From NCBI GenBank assembly GCA_037043455.1, contig JAWPHD010007146.1, forward strand, positions 62,001 through 126,000: a DNA stretch of 64,000 bases. The letters are read 5' to 3'. The notes below the pieces were generated by a model. It made no database searches. It saw nothing but the letters and a program-made list of their open reading frames with translations, and was not told the DNA's origin. Source of the DNA: Cyrtodaria siliqua. Taxonomy: Eukaryota; Mollusca; Bivalvia; Adapedonta; Hiatellidae. A program made the position numbers and the translations under genes. Shown one piece after another: positions 32,828 to 43,735 of this stretch. Every line of letters begins with the position of its first letter. Position 1 is the stretch's first letter.

Positions 32828-34110
32828 AACAAGAGGCCCAAGTGGGCCTGCAGACGCTCTACTGGTATGATGTGATTCAAAAACATAAACATGATAGAGG
32901 CCAACCCAAGAAACATGTTTCCTGTATATAACTCTATATAAACTTTGGGTTATCGCGGCGGCCATTTTGAATATTTGACGACAACGAAAATCTCAAACTT
33001 GACAGAGGCCAACAACAGGAACATGTATACGATATTTAACTAGAATGGAATAAGTGGTAATATGTCGTTTGATAAATGTTCTTAAATTTGACATAAGTTT
33101 TGCCATGGTGGCCATCATAGATGACTGGAGGCCCCAAAAACACAAATCTGATGGGACTAACCCAAAGATCATTATGATTAAGTTTCATCAAAATCCTTCA
33201 AGCGGTTTCAGAGAAGATGTCATTTTTAACGTTTTCCTATTTAACTCTTTGTAAACTTTGGGTCGCTGTGGCGGCCATTTTGTTTATTCGACGATAAAGA
33301 AAAACACAAACCTGATAGAGGCCAACGCAAAGAACACGTTTATGGTATTTCACAATAATGGAATAAGTGGTTTCGGAGGAGATGTCGTTTGAAAATTCCT
33401 TAAATTTGACCTAGTTTTAGCCATGGCGGCCAACTTGGATAAATGGCGGCCATGAAAAACAAAAATCGGAGAGGGGGCCTACTAAGTAACAAACTTGATA
33501 GAGGCTAACCCAAGGAACATGTTTATGATATTTCACAAGAATGGAATAAGTGGTTTCGGATGAGATGTTGTTTGAAATTTCCTTAAATTTGACCTAATTT
33601 TAGCCATGGCGGCCATTTTGGATGACTGGCATCCACGAAAAACACAATTCTGAGGGGGACTATCCTAAAGATCATTGTAATGAAGTTTCATCAAAATCCT
33701 TCACCGTGGTGGCCATTTTGATTATTCAACGATAACGAAAAACACAAACTTGAGGAACATGTATATGATATTTCACAAGAAAGGAATAATTGTTTTTGGA
33801 GAAGATGTCGTTTGAAATTTCCCTAAATTTTACCTAGTTTTAGCCATGGCGGCCATCTTGGATGACTCGCAGCCGCAAAAAACACAAATCTGAGAGGGAC
33901 TAGTTTTAGCCATGTCGGCCATCTTGGATAAATGGCGGCATGAAAAACAAAAATCTGAGAGGGGCCCTTTTAAGTAACAATGTGATGAAGTTTTATCAAA
34001 ATCCTTCAAGCGGTGTCAGAGGAGATGTCGATTTTATAAAATTACTAACAGACGGACAGACAGTCAGAGGAACGAAAAGCGATCCCATAAGCTCGCCTGG
34101 CCTTTGGCCA
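32828..34110 (+). mobile_element. Tandem-core element ending in small palindromes
   Basis: Repeats GATAGAGGCCAACCCAAGAA, AACATGTTTATGATATTTCAC, AAGAATGGAATAAGTGGTTT, GAGATGTCGTTTGAAAT, TTAGCCATGGCGGCCAT and ATCAAAATCCTTCAAGCGGT in several diverged units. It begins with the hairpin AGGCCCAAGTGGGCCT (about 32833) and ends with CTGGCCTTTGGCCAG (about 34098-34112), preceded by ACAGACGGACAGACAG. Terminal hairpins with tandem cores fit mollusc non-autonomous Helitron-like elements; this class is inference. Confidence 0.6.
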
Positions 34111-34960
34111 GTAGAGATAATAATGAAATATTACATTAAGACTGAGATATTGGCATAACAATTTCTGGATAAGTAGCTTATATAAAGAGGAAGCTTGTGG
34201 GTTGCAATTAGGGTCAAGGTCAAGTTCACTGTAACTTAAAATTGTAAAAAGGTTTTCGTTCAATGACTTCAGTTAGGAATGAAATATTGGCATGAAACTT
34301 TCTGGATAGGTAGCTTATATGAAAAGGAAGCGTGGGATTGTATTTGGGTTACTGGATTCAAGGTAAAGGTCACTGGTACTAAATATAGAAAAAAATAATC
34401 CGTTCAATAACTTTAGTTAGGAATGAGACATTAAAATTAAGCTTTCTGGATAAGTATCTTACATAAAATCAAGCTTTGGATTGCATTTGGGGTCTCGGTG
34501 GCCGAATGGTTAATGACGTTGCGTTGTAAACCTTCGCCTCTCACCGCTGCGGATTCGAATCCAACTGGGAGCTCGACTTGTAAGTAAGGAAGTGTCGATT
34601 CTTACGGATGGCGGGAGCTGTACAGTACTGGTTCTAGAAAAGTGGATGGTCTGCCTCCACCACCAAAAATCGACCGTCATATATAACCTTACATGTGTTG
34701 AAAATGACGTAAAACACCATACAAAAAGAGTATTTGGGGTCACTGGATTCAAGGTCAGCACTGTTACAAAAGGTGAAAAACAGTTTCCTCTCAACAACGT
34801 TACAAAAAAAAAAGGGTTCCGCACAATAACTTCAGTTGGGAATAAGATATTGGCATGAAACGTTATGGTTAGGTAGCTTATATGAAAATGAAGCTTGGGA
34901 TTGCATTGAGGGTCACTGGGGTTAAGGTCACTTTCACTAAAAATAGAAAAACTGTTTCAG
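34110..34960 (+). repeat. ~125-bp tandem units, interrupted by a SINE
   Basis: Same unit as at 30005: ACTTTCTGGATAGGTAGCTT, ATATGAAAAGGAAGC, GATTGTATTTGGG and AAGGTCACTG. At least five units, one split at 34494. Confidence 0.85.
34495..34731 (+). mobile_element. tRNA-derived SINE with 10-bp target-site duplication
   Basis: Head TCGGTGGCCGAATGGTTAAT (A-box) and GCGGATTCGAATCC (B-box) look like a Leu/Ser-type tRNA. The body includes TGGTCTGCCTCCACCACC and ACCGTCATATATAACCTTAC, and a tail of A-rich sequence. ATTTGGGGTC occurs at 34485-34494 and 34732-34741, at both edges of the insertion, within one tandem unit. Related to family 1 SINEs in body layout. Confidence 0.85.
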
Positions 34961-34964
34961 AATA

Positions 34965-35745
34965 TTTTCAGAATGATCCCGCTTGAATATTTTCGTAATT
35001 AGTCACCTTTCTTTATTTAGAATTATCTTTAAGTTTACGTCCAATTTGTCAGTAACTTGAATTTTTTTTTATCACAAATACTGCATGTTGAAAAGAAACT
35101 AAAATCTGCTGTGAACATCCTGCATACACTATTCAAGTGACACATCTTTCACATTGTGGAAAACCCGGCTTTAACTTCAAGAGACATTTTCGTCTTGTAT
35201 TATTTCTTATGGTTTAAAATAAGAGTCCCTTCATTTGAATTATACCTCTCTTCAAATTAAATGAGCATTTATTCAGATGAATAAAACTACGGTCCAATTC
35301 AGTTGCAATTAAACAACGGTCTACTTCTATTGAATAGATGTTCATTTCAACTGAGTAGAGGTCTACTTCAGTTGAAGGTTTAATTCAATGTATTGAACCA
35401 AGTTCTAATTCAGTTGAACCTCTCTTAAATTGTATAACCGAGGCTCGACTGCTTGACAAGAGTTTTAATGAGTTTCTTTTAAGTTGGCGTTCCAGTAAGT
35501 ACTATTATAATATGGGCATAATATGCTCAATTAAAAACAAATTAGTTCGGATTTTCATTAAAGGTTCCTGATTCGAGACCCGGATCAGGTTTAATAAGAA
35601 TGCGAACAGTTAAAACTAAATCAATTGAATAGAACCTCTCTTCAGATGAGTAAGACTTCTTTTCAATTGAAATAGAAATATGTTCAAATGATTTAGGCCG
35701 ATTTGGTTTACATACTAATTGATTTTTTTTCAAGTGCCCTACTTG
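34965..35745. other. Unassigned AT-rich region with short degenerate repeats
   Basis: 35230-35720 has recurring TTCAATTGAATAGAAC, CTCTCTTCAAATTAAATGAG-like and GTTCTACTTCAGTTGAA-like words in both directions, suggesting an old degenerate short-period repeat. No gene. Confidence 0.4.
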
Positions 35746-35749
35746 CCAT

Positions 35750-36250
35750 TCCCAGATTCAATTATGGTTTTCTTCAGGTAAGTTATGATATTTAGATGTT
35801 ATCGAGTGTTTGTTAATGTGTATGTAAGCAATACTTATAATAATATGATAGTGAAACATGAATCGACATCTCTCAAAACGACCAATTTGTCCACCTTGAG
35901 TTTGTTCTTATTTCATAGAACGCCTGCATTGTAGGTTGCACGCATGTATTGCGGTGTATTTTTGTGGATAAACATTTTCCAGATTGTGTCTAGAAATTCA
36001 AAGATGTACGTCAGATATATATCTACGGTTGGGAAATTCACAAGATTAATGTAAAGATCTGGAAAAAAAGAGAATATACATGTGTTATGCGATTCTCCCA
36101 CATAGATTGCATACGGCAGAAAGGATTTCTCAAACACGCGCAGATCATTCTATGAATAATCTCTTTGTTCAGTTGGCTAGCACACGACATTAAAATTCTA
36201 TGAATAATCGCTTTGTTCAGTTGGCTAGCACACGACATTCCTCGATTTTT
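35750..36250 (-). repeat. Dispersed repeat family B, copy 2
   Basis: Reverse of the ends of 28270-29262, without the nested family A. It contains a 45-bp tandem duplication (36146-36191 and 36194-36239) carrying GCTTTGTTCAGTTGGCTAGC. It stops about 90 bp before the splice acceptor of the sulfotransferase exon. Confidence 0.75.
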
Positions 36251-36326
36251 GAAAAAAAGGTTTCAAAACAAAAATATTCTTGAACAATTTTAAACACCTA
36301 CTTCAATTTTTTAATTTTTTTGTTTA

Positions 36327-36339
36327 TTTCATTTTTTAG
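36327..36339 (+). promoter_or_regulatory. Splice acceptor of the sulfotransferase exon
   Basis: A pyrimidine-rich tract followed by TAG, directly preceding the continuous reading frame. The intron side is family B repeat from about 36250 upward. Confidence 0.65.
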
Positions 36340-37566
36340 CTGAACGAGTGTTTAAAATGGAACAACAATGTAGAGGACCAAGTTCAAGCATTCAATGGAA
36401 GCTATCAACGCGCCCTATTAACTAACAATAATAGAATTATCAACGAACCCGAACGTATGGAGGTAATCAAACAATTCAAAGAACAAGAAGCGATCAATGA
36501 AGAAAGACTTGCTAATGTCAGAACACACTGTGAAAAATACGCAAACAATGATTATTGGAAGCTTTTAACGTTGTCTGGTAAGGTATATACGTATCCCGAC
36601 AGGGATATTAACTATTGTGAAACACCCAAAGTTGGCTGTACCTTCTGGAAACGAGTAATGCGTTTCTTGAGCAAGGATTACCCAAAAAACTCATATGTCA
36701 AGCGTCCGGCGGATATTGATAGGAGATATGTCCACTACGGTCCTATATCTAATATAAAAAAGGTGAAAATAAATAATCCATTAACAAGAATTTCTCTCTC
36801 ATCAAGGAACACGTTTATGTTTACCCGGGATCCGTATACCAGATTGTGGTCCGCCTACATTGATAAATTATTGTTGCCCGACTTTTGGAGATCATCCGCG
36901 CGACTTATTGTTGAACTGGTTCGACCAAATGCTTCTACGTACGAAAAACATTGCGCCAATGATGTTTCATTTACGGAGTTTATACTTTATGTTATATCTA
37001 TCTCGAATGGCAAAATGAACGCTCATTGGGAACCAGTGCACCGGATATGCAGTCCATGCCATGTGAACTTTGACGTCATAGGGAAACAGGAAACGTTTGT
37101 TGCAGACTCGGAATTTATCCTTCATAAGTATGGTTTAGAAGAGTTAATAGAACACAGTAATAGATCAATGCAGGTAAATGAAGAGGTCCGAATGCTTGTA
37201 AAGTATAATTTCGGACTTGAAAAAAATATAGAGAACGAGTGTTTGGATAAAAATAATGTTGCAAAGAAACTATGGCAAGCATTTCAACTTAATGGTTATA
37301 TTGACAGAGACCTTGACTTTCCAGTAGGAGCATTTAATAATATAACATTCTTAAGCAATCCAGTCGAATCATTCTCCAATATCGTCATCAGTACGATAGG
37401 GACACAAAATAGACACAGCTTTGATCCAAGGACACAAAAAAAGGCAATGATGGTGGAAGCATATAGAAAAATCTCAAAACTGGTTTTAAATAAACTACAA
37501 GCTGTGTATAAATACGATTTTGAATTGTTCGGATATGATGAAAGACCAAAGGATATATTTTCCTGA
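36340..37566 (+). CDS. Carbohydrate sulfotransferase (HNK-1/chondroitin type), 3' exon
   Basis: Golgi enzyme family that transfers sulfate from PAPS to glycan hydroxyls. The terminal exon encodes about 408 residues. From the internal ATG at 36457, residues 54-65 CETPKVGCTFWK are the 5'-phosphosulfate-binding loop, and residues 122-134 FTRDPYTRLWSAY are the 3'-phosphate-binding motif. The C-terminal YKYDFELFGYD is also typical. TTTCATTTTTTAG at 36327-36339 is a good splice acceptor whose TAG is in frame, and coding continues open from CTG at 36340 (LNECLKWNNN). The ATG is therefore probably not the true start, and an upstream exon should supply the membrane anchor; I could not find it in the repeats upstream. 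Family is well supported. The exact acceptor sugar (chondroitin, dermatan, HNK-1, GalNAc) cannot be told. Confidence 0.88.
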   Translation: MNECLKWNNNVEDQVQAFNGSYQRALLTNNNRIINEPERMEVIKQFKEQEAINEERLANVRTHCEKYANNDYWKLLTLSGKVYTYPDRDINYCETPKVGCTFWKRVMRFLSKDYPKNSYVKRPADIDRRYVHYGPISNIKKVKINNPLTRISLSSRNTFMFTRDPYTRLWSAYIDKLLLPDFWRSSARLIVELVRPNASTYEKHCANDVSFTEFILYVISISNGKMNAHWEPVHRICSPCHVNFDVIGKQETFVADSEFILHKYGLEELIEHSNRSMQVNEEVRMLVKYNFGLEKNIENECLDKNNVAKKLWQAFQLNGYIDRDLDFPVGAFNNITFLSNPVESFSNIVISTIGTQNRHSFDPRTQKKAMMVEAYRKISKLVLNKLQAVYKYDFELFGYDERPKDIFS

Positions 37567-38080
37567 AATTTCGGTTGAGTGTAACTCTGTATTGTAAAGA
37601 CGACACTAATGAATCACGTTCGCATATGTAGCAGTACTTTGGCATCAGTATTATGTACAAGTATTACGTGCGGAAACTGGAATGGTTGAGAAAACCCTGA
37701 TACTAAAATGTTCTTTTTATGTTAAACACACATCACAAAGGCATTTTTTGAACTGATTATTTGACCACAAATCAGTAGTGTAATTACTGACTTGTCCTTT
37801 GAGATCACAACTCCAAATATTCATGGATCATCTTTGTGTTATACTTACACTGTCTATACATACTGCCTAATTTGTTAGAGAATATAAGCTGGTGGGGATA
37901 TTTTTTTAATTTTAACAGTCACGTTTTATTGGGATGACAATAGGGTACTAGTGCGGTTTGGTGGTGCACCAAAATAATATATAGGGTCCTATAGAAACCA
38001 CAGCGTCCGAACGCAATGGCATCGTAGGTCCGCACTGTACTGCAAACAAGGACTAGAAACTACAATGAAAGAGACAAAAA
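37567..38080. other. Downstream region of the sulfotransferase exon
   Basis: Presumed 3' UTR and intergenic DNA. I see no AATAAA close to the stop. From about 37930 there are weak family A-like words (GGGATGACAATAGGGTA). Confidence 0.4.
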
Positions 38081-38084
38081 ACAA

Positions 38085-38540
38085 CAGAAAGGGTGGTGAA
38101 GACAGGGTTACCGACTTGGAACGGTCAGTAGGCAATAAGGCCTACTGGTTAGCTTGAATCGATTTTATATGCGCACAATCCTCGCTATTATCCTGTCTTC
38201 AGCGCCCAAATAGACAAGACAGTGTAAACAAAACTACATCCCATCAAAACGAATTCTCTAACAACAAAGTCCACATCCAGAGAAACTAACTAAAGATACA
38301 CATACAAAATAATAAACATCTCAGGATGTATCAAACCTTGTTTAAATCCTCAGCGGCCTTTTTGTCACTGCCTTTTTCAAGGCGATACCCTATTTTCACC
38401 CCCACTTTTTTTTTTATCTATGAGGTGTCTCATAATTTTCTTAAATTTTATCTTGTAATTGTCGTTTGTTTTGAATGCATGCTTTAGTTGACTGTGTTCT
38501 GCGACCGTTACATTTCCTGTTCGACTTTTATACCTACGTT
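38085..38540. repeat. Two family A repeats in opposite orientation
   Basis: 38085-38160 is plus (GACAGGGTTACCGACTTGGA, ACGGTCAGTAGGCAATAAGG). 38325-38540 is minus (GGATGTATCAAACC, CAGCGGCCTTTTTGTCACTG, TTCAAGGCGATACCC, TTGACTGTGTTCTGCGACCG, CTGTTCGAC). Confidence 0.6.
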
Positions 38541-39290
38541 TAAAGTAGAATACCAGTCTAAAGCTTTAGCCCGTGCTAGGTGGCGCGAGAGGTGTTCCTC
38601 TATATATTACCTCAATAAAACTAAGTCTGCTACTTTTCAATCTTGCATGTGTTTGTTGCTTTCATGGGATAATTATTTGTATACTACTATGTAAAGAGAC
38701 AAAGGAGGAAACTATTTCGTTTTCGTAAATGTTGTAGGAGACATAACTAAAGTATACATGTTTCCCAAGTCATTACACTTGTAGGCTACACTTGTATGGA
38801 CACATTATTTCTTTAGTAACCAGAAGTCATAACATAAGAATATTTATTCATCTCCAATTATGGGCCATTTCTGGCATTACAATCACATAATTATATAATA
38901 ACATGTAAACAAAGCATATACAGAAACTCAGGCTTGATTTCGATGAAATGAAACACAAATAACTAACGATTTATATTGAAATAAGGATATAATTATAAAT
39001 AAAAAAACATTAACTATTCACTACCCTCCGTTGGGTTGCACTTTTAATGTAATGGAGATAACTCAATAATTATACAAAGTATTTAAATGATGATTTGTTT
39101 CCCTTGCATTGAAGTTTGGAAAGTTTTACAAAATTATTATTGAATGTATACGTAACAATTTAACTATTGATAAATAAATTTAATATTCTAGAAAATGCAA
39201 ACCCAACAGAGGATTTAGACAGACTTAGACGTTTAACAACACTTCTATTTATATTGACTAGCGCACTGTAATTATAACATTAGATATATT
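38541..39290. other. Unassigned spacer
   Basis: AT-rich; nothing recognised. Confidence 0.35.
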
Positions 39291-39299
39291 GCCAAAGTA

Positions 39300-39850
39300 C
39301 TTGTAAAGGATGTTGAAAATGGTTTCATGATGAGTCAGAGTTAGCTACTATCCGAAGGGTTCTCCATATGGTTCAAGTGATATTTTTAATACTATTGAAA
39401 GATGTATTGTTCATTTAATTGATAGCATATTTTGTATTTTGGGTGATTTTAACGCTAAAATAGGTGTTCTTCCTGATTGTAAAACATAGATAGGTATAAA
39501 GCAGATGAAAACTGTAATCGTGTTGCTAAGCATAATTTGAATGTAAACAACTTTACTGAGCTTGGGTTTCCAATTGAAAGGCACTCGGATTATAGTCATA
39601 ATTACAATGTGTAAATTAATAAATGCCAAAGAAACCGAAATCGTAACTTGCTGTATAAGTTAATATTTTGGTTTAATTTGTCTTCTTAAAAACAATACAA
39701 TTAAATCTCTTTAGATATAATTTGTTGAAAAGTCACTCAACGAACTTGGGATGTCTAATTACTGGTCAGAACCGAACTTTTGTAGCCCAGGCTATTTAAA
39801 AGAAGTTAGTTAAGATTCGTTAAAATATCAATTTATTCAATCTTTGTTTA
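39300..39850 (+). pseudogene. LINE endonuclease/linker remnant
   Basis: CILGDFNAKIGVLPDC at about 39437-39485 is the GDFN core of an APE-type LINE endonuclease, then DENCNRVAKHNLNVNNFTEL and ERHSDYSHNYNV in another frame. Around 39750 SNYWSEPNFCSPGYLKEVS looks like linker. Frameshifts and stops throughout. No RT follows. Confidence 0.6.
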
Positions 39851-40154
39851 GTGAAGTGCAAAGTCTAGGCAACAGTTTAACATACGTTCTGTACAAGAAT
39901 GATTTTGTTTTGAGCAGTATTTTAATATTTTGCAATTCGGTTTGTTTAATACTTTACGTAAATTCCGTTACATGAACCATACACTGCCTGTAGAAAAGAG
40001 GAGACATTTAAATATTTAAAAAAATCTACGCGCGCGTACTTTTTGTAACGATCACTTTTGGGTGTCGAGTTTCACTATTTATTTGTAAGCACTTTGCAAG
40101 TGACAGAAAACACGGTCGAGAAACAAAATATGTGTCGTAAAAACAAATCATAGT

Positions 40155-40505
40155 TCACACGGCAACTGGCAGCCAATTCGGGTAAAAATAGTTCGAAAAA
40201 CAGGTAAAACCTTTTTTATTTGTTGATATATGTATGAAAGTAGGAGCACTACCATCAAACGCGCATTGAAATGTTCTTTTCAGCCAAATATCTCTCGTGT
40301 TTCTATGGTTATTGAGAACATTCTGGAAGTTTTGGCTCAATTTAGCATTGATATAAATCACGATTGCAAAAAGTTCTGTTGCAAAAAATGGATTCGTATT
40401 TGCTGCATAAGAAAATATCATATAGATCAAGTATTCTACGTATACTTGTTCAATTTTCCATTGCAATTTAATTGCTAAGTGTTGAAAAATTGGAATTTCT
40501 CAATG
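40155..40505 (-). repeat. Dispersed repeat family D, copy 1
   Basis: The minus strand aligns without gaps for about 180 bp to 42885-43065 (plus). The shared frame begins MQWKIEQ and includes NTNPFFAT, LFAIVIYIN. Beyond this block the copies differ. No known domain. Confidence 0.6.
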
Positions 40506-41200
40506 GTTTACCGATAGTTTATGGAAATGATAGGCTTCAGGTATACATCGGACAGTGATAGATTTCATGAACTGTTTATAGAAGTTAACGACTCGCGTGT
40601 CAAAGGAAGTATACGTTATCGTTTATATTTTTAATGTTATGGAAATTAATGGAATCCACACGAAGCGAAGCAGTGAGTTCCGCAAAACTCAAAATATAAA
40701 CATACACCGCCTTACAGGTCCCGTATCTTCTTGTGTACCGTCTGTGAACTTTGTTGTCTGACATGTTTATGATGTAACAATAAGAATGACAACAGATTCA
40801 GGGAAATTACACTTACCGAGCCCCAGGATATATATAAATATATATAATTTGAAATAGGGGAGGGGAGAGGGAGTGGGGTGTGGATGGGGGTTGGGGCTGA
40901 AGTTGACAACCAAAGAAATCAAGGTTTTTCACATTAAACGATTATCTGAATTGCTCATATTTTAGAGGGCGTCAACGTTTTAAAAAATACATGACACTCA
41001 AAATAACACACAACATGTTCACACGAATTTACACTAGTGTCTTTCAATTATTAGTTCTCATGTCTATACAGCGTCGTCTTACTTGAATTTATTCGTTATA
41101 TTTAGTTTTAAATGTACTTATTTAGATCATGTATGTGAGTATATTTAATAGCTCGTCCTCTCGTATTAAATATTCAAATAATAATGCCGCTACAAATGCA
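40506..41200. other. Unassigned spacer
   Basis: Includes a G-rich stretch at 40857-40897. No gene. Confidence 0.35.
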
Positions 41201-41204
41201 CCCA

Positions 41205-41360
41205 ATTTCCCGGATTGCCACTGACACTTCCAAGGCGGAATCTTTGTTGTCAATCCACCTTTTCTTTTCTTATTGTTACCGTTTTCTTGTTGAATTCTAG
41301 TTCCTCTCGGAGTGGCTGTGTTCTTTTGATGCTACACTCCCTGTTGACCCTGTTGGACAT
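41205..41360 (-). repeat. Dispersed repeat family A, diverged copy
   Basis: GCCACTGACACTTCCAAGGCGG, TTGTTGTCAATCC, then GTGGCTGTGTTCTTTTGATGC with CTGTTGACCCTG, collinear with 2752-2975. Confidence 0.5.
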
Positions 41361-41510
41361 GTTTTAATCTGTCTTATATCACGCACGCACGTGATAGGTA
41401 GAGTCACTGGAGTCATCTATCCATTGACCAACATTAATGTAGCCCAAATACAGCAGCAGAGCAAGTATTTTATGCGATTTATTTTTCCTTCAGTATTTGA
41501 ATTGAATGGA

Positions 41511-41577
41511 TAGATTTCATTGGATTATGGAGGGATTTCATTAATTTATGGAGGGATTTCATTGGCTTATATAGCAT
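41511..41577. repeat. ~24-bp tandem repeat
   Basis: GGATTTCATTGGATTATGGAG repeated about three times. Confidence 0.85.
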
Positions 41578-42128
41578 ATATACATGTAATGTACTCGGTC
41601 CAAAACGTTCCCACGTCTGGTCAAAACGTACCGATAGTTAAGTAATACCCATAGTCAGACCATACTCGTACAGTTAAAATCAAAACTTTCACACAACTTG
41701 TTTTGCTTTTTGTTTTGGTTGTGTTATTCTTCAGTAAATTTGAATACTGGTGTTAGTCTGCGCAAGCCTAATTTTAAAGAATATATTTCATTCTATACCA
41801 GATGTACAACTATAACATAACACAACACGAGCTGCACGGTTTTGTAGCTTTTCTCATGTGGATTCTATACAGTTAACTCGTTACAAAAATATAATCCTAA
41901 CTAAACATTTATCTCGCTTTTATTTCTTGGACAACGTGTTACCTTTGTTTAAGCATGTCGAGAGCGTTGTTCGCTTTAGTGTAAATATTACGTACAAGAT
42001 AATTGCTTTTGAAAGCCACTTCAAGGAATTGCCGGACGCATTATTTGAGAATTCCCTAAGTTATGTCATTATGTTGCATTTACTTGTTTAGAATCTCGTA
42101 CACAATTTCCTAGATCATCTATAAAATG

Positions 42129-42335
42129 TTATTCAGTCGTAACAATTCCGTTTATCATAATTCTTAATAGAGTGACAACAACATGCTCATCAAAAAAGCG
42201 AAAAACTAATGATAGGTTCAGTCGTATCATTGACACAATTAGAAAGGCTCTCGGACCTAGTACATTGCCTTGCGGTAATCCTGAAGAGATTTTTGACAAC
42301 CCGTATTTATCATAACAAACTTTGACATATTGCAT
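42129..42335 (-). pseudogene. Small LINE RT remnant
   Basis: SSGLPQGNVLGPRAFLI resembles RT block 4/5 (PQGSVLGPLLF) of Jockey/CR1-like LINEs, preceded by MQYVKVCYDKYGLSK. The remainder is too decayed to place. It is flanked on both sides by sequence I cannot assign (41580-42120, 42340-42880). Confidence 0.5.
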
Positions 42336-42884
42336 ACAAAGGATTCTAATCCATCTTTATTTAGAAGTGTTGGAGCAGTTATAAGATTCAAAGTCCAGAT
42401 GATACTGGATTAATAAATCGAGACGCAAGTTTATTGTTTGATAAAAAGGTCAAGATTGCAGCGTTTCCCTTTAAATCCATCTGTGCATGTGAGAGTTATG
42501 GAGTGGACAAGCACACACACAGTAACTTACAAACGGACAGAAAACGCCGAATCTATATCCCTCCAACTTCGTCGGGGAACAGTGAAATGTACCGCCGTTA
42601 TAAATTGTTTTTAGTAAGAAAAAATTGTGATAGATTTACAATAGCCAACATGATAATAGCGCTCGTTTCAATTCTAGTTGATGACACTCGTATATTTCTA
42701 ATAAACTGAACTACTCGAATAACCAATGAATTATTATGCAATTATTTTTTGATGGAGAATTAACAAAGAGGGGTAATAAAAAAATAGCTGTGGATGACCG
42801 TACCTTTTAAAATTCATCCGTGAGTTCTGTCAATGTTCGGTGTACTCGTGAAACCTATTTTTTCTATAAACTATAAACCATTGC

Positions 42885-43065
42885 AAAATTACAACTTTTT
42901 CAACATTTAGAAGTCAAATTGCAATGGAAAATTGAACAAATATACGTCGACAACTTGGTCTACATGGGTTTTTCTCATGCAATGAATACAAATCCGATTT
43001 TTGCTACAAAATTGTTTGCATTCGTGATTTATATCAATCCTAAATTTAACCAATATGACAATGTA
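42885..43065 (+). repeat. Dispersed repeat family D, copy 2
   Basis: Inverted relative to 40155-40505. The frame MQWKIEQIYV, NTNPIFAT, LFAFVIYIN is shared. Confidence 0.6.
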
Positions 43066-43184
43066 AACCCTGGGAACAGATGTTCACAAAGACAAGTCTT
43101 AAAATTAAAAACTTCTTGCATAGAAAATAACAAAGTTCTTAGAATATTTTAACTACACTATGCTGTGTCCGCGAAATACCTCCA

Positions 43185-43735
43185 AATGCCACTCGGCATG
43201 TGGATGCCACAGGCCGCGTGGCACCGCCAAACATGGGGGAAGCGGAACACAGCTTAGATAATAAAAACCTCCAAAGAGGTATGACTGACGTACTTCAACC
43301 AATGAAGCGATTATGTCATGTCATATACAAAATCAAAAAACTTTAAAAATCAACCAACAAACTTCCAAAGAGGTACAACAGACATACTTCAACCAATGAA
43401 GCGATTGTGTCATGCCACACGCCGCGTGGCACCGCCAAACATGGGGGAAGCGGAACACAGCTTAGATTGCAAAATCCAAAGAGCTATGACAGACGTACTT
43501 CAACCAATGAAGCTATTGTTTTATGTCATATACATAAACAAAATCTAAAAACTTTAAAAACCAACCAAAAATCCGCCAAAGAGGTATAACAGACATACTT
43601 CAACCAATGAAGCGATTGTGTCATGTCATATACAAAAAGCTACAAAAAGCACAAACAAAAACCTCCAAAGAGTTATAACAGACATACTTCAACCAATGAA
43701 GCGATTGTGTCATGTCATAATTTATAAATAATTTA
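43185..43735 (+). repeat. Alternating tandem array
   Basis: Five copies of the core CCAAAGAGGTATAACAGACA followed by TACTTCAACCAATGAAGCGA and TTGTGTCATGTCATATAC (near 43273, 43361, 43472, 43577, 43663). They alternate with two copies of GCGTGGCACCGCCAAACATG, GGGGAAGCGGAACACAGCTT. Frames of 60-76 codons are within this repeat. Confidence 0.85.

Noticed and set aside
37388..37660. 90-codon minus-strand ORF
   Set aside because: Antisense to the sulfotransferase exon, no motif.
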